Shown here in pieces: positions 6,652-11,382 of a stretch of DNA of 11,382 bases. Position numbers and translations under genes: made by a program. The DNA lies in assembly GCA_937914785.1 (NCBI GenBank), contig CALGIV010000114.1:1-11382 (forward strand). Reading direction: 5' to 3'. The first letter of the stretch is position 1, and each line of letters starts with the position of its first letter. The notes under the pieces are model-generated. The model was not told the origin of the DNA and did no database searches. It saw nothing but the letters and a program-made list of their open reading frames with translations. This stretch comes from an uncultured Eubacteriaceae bacterium (lineage in GTDB: Bacteria; Bacillota; Clostridia; Eubacteriales; UBA1433).

Positions 6652-6753
6652 ATGTTAAACAATCATCTTTATGCAGTGAAATATTATTATTACGGCTTAA
6701 ACACATCCGCGTCTAAGTCTGTTTTTAGTTTCACTGCAATCAATGATGCTTGA
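6652..6753 (+). CDS. Tyr-rich leader peptide (33 residues) of the aro operon
   Basis: A short frame ATG to TGA, with AAGGA nine bases upstream of the ATG. It encodes 33 residues, starting MLNNHLYAVKYYYYGL. Tyr is found at 7 and at 11-14, so 5 of the first 14 residues are Tyr. Two Phe codons (25, 27) lie at or just before segment 2, where stalling would not help antitermination, so the sensor appears to read Tyr. Its product is probably without function; the act of translation is the signal. The stop lies 18 bases before the terminator stem. Confidence 0.85.
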   Translation: MLNNHLYAVKYYYYGLNTSASKSVFSFTAINDA

Positions 6754-6768
6754 TATCCTTTTGGTATG

Positions 6769-6798
6769 AAGCCCGCAGTGAAAGCTGCGGGTTTTTTT
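6769..6798 (+). terminator. attenuator terminator upstream of aroF
   Basis: CCCGCAG (6772-6778) pairs perfectly with CTGCGGG (6785-6791) around the loop TGAAAG, followed by seven T (6792-6798). Flanking A-T and G-U pairs can lengthen the stem. It stands 28 bases before the aroF ATG, after the promoter, and so must be bypassed for operon expression. Confidence 0.92.
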
Positions 6799-6826
6799 AT
6801 TGCCTGAAACAACTGGAGGAAAAAAT

Positions 6827-7837
6827 ATGATCGTCATTTTAAACGAAGAACAAAATGAAAAACAACTGAAACATTTTATCGACTGGCTAAAAAATCAGGG
6901 CTTTGAAATTCATTTCAGCCAGGGTAAAAGCCATACCATTCTCGGCCTTGTCGGCGATACGACAAAGCTTGATACCGACCTGATCTCCGCGCTGAGCATC
7001 GTCAAAGAAGTCAAGCGCGTCCAGGAACCTTATAAGAATGCCAACCGGAAGTTCCATCCACAAAGCAGCATTATTTCGGCCGGCAGTGCCGAATTCGGCG
7101 GCGGTGCTTTCCAGTTGATCGCCGGCCCCTGTTCGATAGAATCTTCGGAACAAATCACGCAAATCGCCCACGACGTCAAACGTACAGGCGCGACGATGCT
7201 GCGCGGCGGCGCATTCAAGCCACGCACTTCACCTTATGCTTTTCAGGGTCTGCGCGATGAAGGCATCCAATTGCTCGTCGATGCAAAGAAAGCGTGCGAA
7301 CTCCCCGTCGTCACGGAAATTATGGATATCAGCCAACTGCCGTTGTTTGATGAGATCGATATGATCCAAGTCGGCGCGCGGAATATGCAGAATTTTGAAT
7401 TGCTTAAGGAATTGGGACATACAAAAAAACCGATTTTGCTGAAGCGCGGCCTTTCCAACACGATTGAAGAGCTGTTGATGAGCGCGGAATACATTCTTGC
7501 CGGCGGCAACAATAATGTCATCTTGTGTGAGCGCGGCATTCGCACGTTTGAGCCGCATACGCGTAATACGCTGGATATTTCGGCCATTCCCGTATTAAAG
7601 TCGCTTTCGCACCTGCCCGTGATCGTTGATCCGAGCCATGCGACCGGTATCGCTTCTCTCGTATTGCCGATGTCGCTGGCTGCCGCCGCGGCCGGCGCCG
7701 ACGGGCTGATCATCGAGGTGCACAACGACCCGGAAAAAGCCCTTTGCGACGGCAAACAATCATTGACGCCGGAGCAGTTCGCCGCGCTTTCCGGCGCTGT
7801 TCACGACATTTTACCTTTTTCTTTTCACGCATCTTAA
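6827..7837 (+). CDS. aroF: 3-deoxy-7-phosphoheptulonate (DAHP) synthase, type I-beta with N-terminal regulatory domain
   Basis: First step of the shikimate pathway: phosphoenolpyruvate plus erythrose 4-phosphate to DAHP. The 336 residues match the Thermotoga-type enzyme: an N-terminal ferredoxin-like/ACT-like domain (about 1-70, beginning MIVIL), then the (beta/alpha)8 barrel. Key sequences are AGPCS (99-103) with metal Cys102, [18 protein letters not shown] (125-142), VGARNMQNF (182-190), LLKRG (204-208), NTLDISAIP (247-255), DPSH with His271, EVH with Glu297 and LCDGKQSL with Asp308, the four expected metal ligands. In relatives the N-terminal domain binds tyrosine and closes the active site. 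The ATG at 6827 has GGAGGA six bases upstream; a TTG at 6800 abuts the terminator T run and is not the start. Confidence 0.96.
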   Translation: MIVILNEEQNEKQLKHFIDWLKNQGFEIHFSQGKSHTILGLVGDTTKLDTDLISALSIVKEVKRVQEPYKNANRKFHPQSSIISAGSAEFGGGAFQLIAGPCSIESSEQITQIAHDVKRTGATMLRGGAFKPRTSPYAFQGLRDEGIQLLVDAKKACELPVVTEIMDISQLPLFDEIDMIQVGARNMQNFELLKELGHTKKPILLKRGLSNTIEELLMSAEYILAGGNNNVILCERGIRTFEPHTRNTLDISAIPVLKSLSHLPVIVDPSHATGIASLVLPMSLAAAAAGADGLIIEVHNDPEKALCDGKQSLTPEQFAALSGAVHDILPFSFHAS

Positions 7838-7869
7838 CTTGAACTATCGACTTTATTGGAGGTTGAAAA

Positions 7870-8715
7870 ATGAACATTGGAATCGCAGGCCTCGGCCTGA
7901 TCGGCGCCTCACTGGCAAAATCTGTAAAATTAAATACCGGCTTTTGTGTATTCGGTACAGATATCGCGCAGGATACCGTCTTAAAAGCAAGAATGTTTGA
8001 CACGATCGACGAAGAATTAAACGAAGAAAACATCGCTTTCTGCGACTACCTGCTCATCGCGCTTTATCCTAAAGATGCGATCGACTACGTACGTCAAAAC
8101 GCCGCGCACATCAAAAAAGGCGCCGTCGTCATCGATTGCTGCGGCATCAAGCAGGCCATCGTCGAAGCGCTTGCGCCCATTGCAAAACAGTATGGCTTTA
8201 CTTTTATCGGCGGCCACCCGATGGCAGGAAGAGCCCACTCCGGCTTCGATCATTCTTCGGCATCTATCTTTGAAAAAGCTACGATGATACTGACTCCAGA
8301 AGCCGAAACAGACATTCAGACGCTCAAATGCATCAAAGATTTTTTTCTCAAGCTCGGATTTGTCAAAGTCATACTGACGACACCCGAAGTACACGACCAC
8401 GTCATCGCACACACCTCGCAGCTGGCCCACGTGCTCTCGAGCGCTTATGTGAAAACGACCCCTACCGATGAACTTTTATTTACCGGCGGCAGCTATGCCG
8501 ATATGACGCGCGTTGCGTCGATGAATGAAGAGATGTGGAGCGAATTATTTTTACTGAATGGCGATCAACTTACACTGGAAATCGATGATTTAATCCGCCG
8601 TTTGAAAGAATATTCTGCTATAATAAAGAAAAACGATACCGCCGCACTGAGGCAGCTTCTGCGCGAAGGAACACAACGAAAAGCGCAGATTGAAAAAAAC
8701 CAGTTGGAGCGTTAA
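7870..8715 (+). CDS. tyrA: prephenate dehydrogenase
   Basis: Oxidative decarboxylation of prephenate to 4-hydroxyphenylpyruvate, the committed step to tyrosine. The 281 residues form an N-terminal Rossmann domain with GLGLIG (7-12); Asp31 at the end of the second strand points to NAD rather than NADP. GGHPMAG (114-120) holds the conserved His116, HTSQLAH (181-187) lies in the helical dimerisation domain, and DMTRVASMNEEMW (211-223) carries the substrate-binding Arg. There is no C-terminal ACT domain and no fused chorismate mutase. GGAGG stands seven bases before the ATG. It lies 32 bases after aroF and directly abuts aroB. Being first after aroF fits the tyrosine sensor in the leader. Confidence 0.95.
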   Translation: MNIGIAGLGLIGASLAKSVKLNTGFCVFGTDIAQDTVLKARMFDTIDEELNEENIAFCDYLLIALYPKDAIDYVRQNAAHIKKGAVVIDCCGIKQAIVEALAPIAKQYGFTFIGGHPMAGRAHSGFDHSSASIFEKATMILTPEAETDIQTLKCIKDFFLKLGFVKVILTTPEVHDHVIAHTSQLAHVLSSAYVKTTPTDELLFTGGSYADMTRVASMNEEMWSELFLLNGDQLTLEIDDLIRRLKEYSAIIKKNDTAALRQLLREGTQRKAQIEKNQLER

Positions 8716-9789
8716 ATGATGCACCAAATTAAAATTGCAACGCAAAAGCCCTACGACGTCTGCCTTGAAGAGGCGATTCTCGACAAGGCCGGCCCGCTGC
8801 TCTTAAAGCAGTTCGCCCCATGCAAACTCGCCGTCATCGCCGATGAGGCCCCCTGGCGCCACTACGGCGACCGGCTTTTATCTTCGCTGACAAAAGCGGG
8901 ATTTTCCGTAATGCACTATATTTTTCAGAGCAACGAGGCTGTAAAAAGCTTTCAGACGGTTGAAGAAATTCTGCAACTGCTGGCTGAAAATGAGCTGACC
9001 CGCAGCGACATACTGCTTTCCTTCGGCGGCGGCATCACCGGCGACATTACCGGCTTTTGTGCGGCGACGTATCTGCGCGGCATCAGTTATGCACATATGC
9101 CCACAACATTGCTCGCGATGATCGACGCTGCGATCGGCGGCAAAACGGCAGTCAACCTAAAGGCCGGCAAGAACCTCGCAGGCGCTTTCTGGCAACCTGC
9201 ACTCGTTCTGTGTGATCCGACGTTGCTTGCAACGCTGCCGGAAACCGTTTTGGCCGACGGCCTGGCCGAAGCCGTCAAATACGGCATTCTGTCCGACGCC
9301 GCACTGTTCGATGCGTCAGGCAAAGGCACTATGGATTTAACAGATATGATCGCGCGGTGTATTCAAATCAAAGGCAACATTCTGGCACTTGACGAGCGGG
9401 ATCAGGGCGCACGCCGCCTGCTGAATCTGGGGCACACCATCGCCCATGCCGTGGAGATGTGCAGTGCACATACCTTGTCGCACGGCGCCGCCGTCTCAAT
9501 CGGCCTCGTCGCCTCAGCCAAGCTGGCGTACACACTCGGCGTCAGTGCAACCGACCTTTCCGGCAGCATCGCCGATACGCTCACTTCGCATAACTTGCCC
9601 GTCGACCTGCCTTATACCGTTGAAAGCTTGCTGCCATATATCTTAAAAGATAAGAAGCGGACGGGCAATTTTATCCATCTCATCCTGCCGGAGGCCATCG
9701 GCCGCTGCCGGATTGAACCGCTGCCGATTGAGCAATTGCGCGCTGTGCTTACCGACGCACTTTTACCGGGAGGCTGCAATGGATGTTAA
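8716..9789 (+). CDS. aroB: 3-dehydroquinate synthase
   Basis: Converts DAHP to 3-dehydroquinate, second step of the shikimate pathway; uses NAD and a divalent metal. The 357 residues are normal length. Seen are the glycine-rich FGGGITGDITGFCAATYLRG (103-122), PTTLLAMIDAAIGGKTAVN (129-147), AGKNLAGAFWQP (150-161), and the metal ligands Glu185 in LAEAVKYG, His240 in LNLGHT and His256 in LSHGAAVSIG. The residue after HG is Ala where many homologues have Glu. The ATG follows the tyrA stop with no gap, and a second ATG is the next codon; GGAG lies within the end of tyrA. This implies translational coupling. Confidence 0.95.
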   Translation: MMHQIKIATQKPYDVCLEEAILDKAGPLLLKQFAPCKLAVIADEAPWRHYGDRLLSSLTKAGFSVMHYIFQSNEAVKSFQTVEEILQLLAENELTRSDILLSFGGGITGDITGFCAATYLRGISYAHMPTTLLAMIDAAIGGKTAVNLKAGKNLAGAFWQPALVLCDPTLLATLPETVLADGLAEAVKYGILSDAALFDASGKGTMDLTDMIARCIQIKGNILALDERDQGARRLLNLGHTIAHAVEMCSAHTLSHGAAVSIGLVASAKLAYTLGVSATDLSGSIADTLTSHNLPVDLPYTVESLLPYILKDKKRTGNFIHLILPEAIGRCRIEPLPIEQLRAVLTDALLPGGCNGC

Positions 9790-11047
9790 ACTGACCCCCA
9801 AACACTTAAGCGGAACGCTTCCTTCCATCCCATCCAAATCGGACGCACACCGCGTGCTCCTTTGCGCGGCACTGAGCGCACAGCCGACGACCATTTATCT
9901 GCCGATGCTCTCGGAAGATATCTCGGCTACGATGGAATGTATTCGTGCCCTGAGTTGCCGTATTGAACAAGAATCCGAAGGAAAATATATTATTTTCCCA
10001 CCCTCACATAAAGCGACAATGCCCAGCTTCGACTGCGGCGAAAGTGGCGCAACGCTGCGGTTTCTGCTGCCGGTTGCCGCCGCTCTCGGCTTAAACGCCA
10101 AATTTATCGGACGCGGCAGGCTGCCGCACCGGCCACTGAAACCATTGGCCGACACGCTAGCTGCGCACGGCGTGCAATTTTCATCCAATGCGCTGCCATT
10201 TAAAATCAGCGGTCAATTACAACCAGGTACCTACCGCCTGCCGGGAGATGTCTCCTCTCAGTTTATCACCGGTTTGCTGCTCGCCCTGCCGCTGCTTGAC
10301 GGCGACAGCACCATCCAGCTTACCGGCCCGCTCGCTTCCCGCGGCTACGTCGAAATGACGCTGTGCACGTTAAAACAGTTCAATGTTACCGTAATGCACA
10401 GCGAAAACGGCTTTACGATTCCCGGCAATCAACACTTTCGCGCTCAACTACCCATTACTATCGAGGGCGACTGGTCGAATGCCGCGTTCTTCCTCGCAGC
10501 AGGCGCACTCGGGGGTTCAGTCTGTCTTCAGGGGCTTTCCGACCTGTCGGCACAACAGGACAAACAAATTTTCACGCTGCTCAAACAGTTCGGCGCAACC
10601 GTCTCTGCCGATAAATCCCGGCATTGTGTACAAAAAAACCACCTTACCGCTTTTGAAATCGACGTCGATGAAATTCCCGACCTCGTTCCGATTTTAAGCG
10701 TCGTCGCGTCCGTCGCACAAGGGACAAGCGTCCTTAAAAACGCTTCCCGCCTGCGGCTGAAAGAAACCGACCGGCTGCAGACGACGACCAAAGCGTTAAG
10801 TGCCATCGGTGCAGACATCGTCGAACAAAGCGACAAGCTTATCATTAACGGCCGGCCGGCACTGCACGGCGGCATTGCCGACAGCTATGGCGACCATCGC
10901 ATCGCGATGGCGCTTGCCGTCGCCTCTGTCGTCTGTGAAAACGAACTCGTCATCACAAACGCCGAAGCCGTGAATAAATCATACCCGTCATTTTTTGAAC
11001 ATTTTCAAGCGTTAGGAGGAGATATTGTTGTCTTCCAGTTTTGGTAA
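9779..11047 (+). CDS. aroA: 3-phosphoshikimate 1-carboxyvinyltransferase (EPSP synthase)
   Basis: Joins phosphoenolpyruvate to shikimate 3-phosphate, sixth step of the pathway. The 422 residues are normal length. Motifs: SKSDAHR (19-25) with the substrate-binding Lys and Arg, DCGESGATLRF (86-96), GRGRLPHRPL (112-121), DEIPDLVP with the catalytic Asp region, SRLRLKETDRL, and YGDHRIAMA near the C-terminus. The ATG at 9779 has GGGAGG five bases upstream and lies within aroB (11-base overlap); the frame is open further upstream, but that part is aroB coding in another frame. The end, VVFQFW, lies in the overlap with aroC and is longer than the core fold needs. Confidence 0.96.
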   Translation: MDVKLTPKHLSGTLPSIPSKSDAHRVLLCAALSAQPTTIYLPMLSEDISATMECIRALSCRIEQESEGKYIIFPPSHKATMPSFDCGESGATLRFLLPVAAALGLNAKFIGRGRLPHRPLKPLADTLAAHGVQFSSNALPFKISGQLQPGTYRLPGDVSSQFITGLLLALPLLDGDSTIQLTGPLASRGYVEMTLCTLKQFNVTVMHSENGFTIPGNQHFRAQLPITIEGDWSNAAFFLAAGALGGSVCLQGLSDLSAQQDKQIFTLLKQFGATVSADKSRHCVQKNHLTAFEIDVDEIPDLVPILSVVASVAQGTSVLKNASRLRLKETDRLQTTTKALSAIGADIVEQSDKLIINGRPALHGGIADSYGDHRIAMALAVASVVCENELVITNAEAVNKSYPSFFEHFQALGGDIVVFQFW

Positions 11048-11382
11048 AAATCTGACCCTCACCCTGTTTGGCCAATCTCATGGCAAGGCCGTCGGCGTCG
11101 TGCTGGACGGCCTGCCGGCAGGAGAGGGGATTGACTTAAAGGCACTCGATGCCTTTACCGCAAGGCGCGCACCCGGCCGACACTTAACAAGTGCGCGTAA
11201 GGAAAACGACCGCATCGACATCATCTCCGGCCTTGTCGACGGCAAAACCTGCGGCGCACCGCTTTGCGCCCTGATTGCCAATACGGATGTCGTTTCAAAA
11301 GACTACGAGACGATCAGCACGGCCCCCCGCCCCGGCCACGCCGACTACATCAAGAACATGATCACCGGAGCAGCCCAGATGG
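11028..11382 (+). CDS. aroC: chorismate synthase, 5' part
   Basis: Last step to chorismate: anti-1,4-elimination from EPSP with reduced FMN. About 118 residues are in the window and the gene continues beyond it. The N-terminus reads SSSFGKNLTLTLFGQSHGKAVG, with the typical FGxSHG motif holding the first catalytic His, followed by DGLPAGEGID, RRAPGRH and SARKENDR, and later APRPGHADY. The start is a TTG: either 11028 or the TTG just before it (11025). AGGAGGA at 11014-11020 gives seven bases to 11028, which I prefer. It overlaps aroA by 20 bases, suggesting coupled translation. Confidence 0.94.
   Translation, partial: MSSSFGKNLTLTLFGQSHGKAVGVVLDGLPAGEGIDLKALDAFTARRAPGRHLTSARKENDRIDIISGLVDGKTCGAPLCALIANTDVVSKDYETISTAPRPGHADYIKNMITGAAQM

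Larger units (their letters stand above)
6625..6798 (+). promoter_or_regulatory. tyrosine-responsive leader-peptide transcription attenuator of the aro operon
   Basis: The leader RNA has all parts of a classical attenuator. Segment 1, TGCAGTGAAA (6672-6681), lies just before the run of Tyr codons. Segment 2, TTTCACTGCA (6729-6738), is its exact complement (10 pairs). Segment 3, GCAGTGAAA (6775-6783), repeats nine bases of segment 1 and can pair equally with segment 2. Segment 4 closes the terminator with the 5' part of segment 3. A ribosome stalled at the Tyr codons (6682-6693) would cover segment 1, let 2 pair with 3, and prevent termination. With enough Tyr-tRNA, or no translation, the terminator forms. 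The parts are read directly from sequence; the switching is inferred from the known trp/phe mechanism. No T-box sequence is present. Confidence 0.85.

Noticed and set aside
6625..6826. T-box riboswitch upstream of aroF
   Set aside because: The region has the Bacillota context for a T-box, but the conserved T-box sequence that pairs with the tRNA end is absent and the leader is too short for a full Stem I.
6800..6826. Longer aroF starting at a TTG at 6800
   Set aside because: The TTG abuts the terminator T run, with no ribosome site; ATG at 6827 behind GGAGGA gives the standard MIVIL start.
9713..9778. Longer aroA starting at a TTG at 9713
   Set aside because: The extra residues are aroB read in another frame; the ATG at 9779 has a good ribosome binding site and gives the normal EPSP synthase N-terminus.

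Overview
The window is bacterial chromosomal DNA with compact genes, strong GGAGG-type ribosome binding sites, AT-rich gaps and clear factor-independent terminators. The gene set (two-domain NadE, RsfS, a Thermotoga-type DAHP synthase with an N-terminal regulatory domain, an SAH/MTA-deaminase-like amidohydrolase) and the signals fit a member of the Bacillota. A Negativicutes-like anaerobe is a reasonable guess, but the sequence alone does not fix the species.

Left part (1-3600): the 3' end of an unrecognised helical-protein gene, then a 73-residue Xre-family regulator on the minus strand, divergent from a nadE-rsfS pair with its own promoter. NadE keeps an intact synthetase domain, but two of the three catalytic residues of its glutaminase domain appear to be lost. 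Two hairpins follow rsfS, and an AT-rich gap holds only weak traces of coding sequence.

Middle part (3530-6510): single-gene units. A minus-strand amidohydrolase has a strong terminator. A small plus-strand lipoprotein gene has a near-consensus promoter. A minus-strand PglC/WbaP-type phosphoglycosyl transferase has its own promoter and a terminator that overlaps the stop codon of the lipoprotein gene.

Right part (6590-11382): an aromatic amino acid operon, aroF-tyrA-aroB-aroA-aroC, which continues past the window. It is tightly packed, with overlaps of 11 and 20 bases between the later genes. Between its promoter and aroF lies what looks like a complete leader-peptide attenuator: a 33-codon reading frame with four tyrosine codons in a row, a segment that can pair with either of two copies of the same 9-base sequence, and a strong terminator whose 5' arm contains the second copy. 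The model is that ribosomes stalling for lack of Tyr-tRNA free the middle segment to block the terminator, so tyrosine shortage switches on the whole operon. The operon product AroF also carries the type of N-terminal domain that mediates tyrosine feedback in relatives, so tyrosine probably acts at two levels. This attenuator is the most interesting element in the window.
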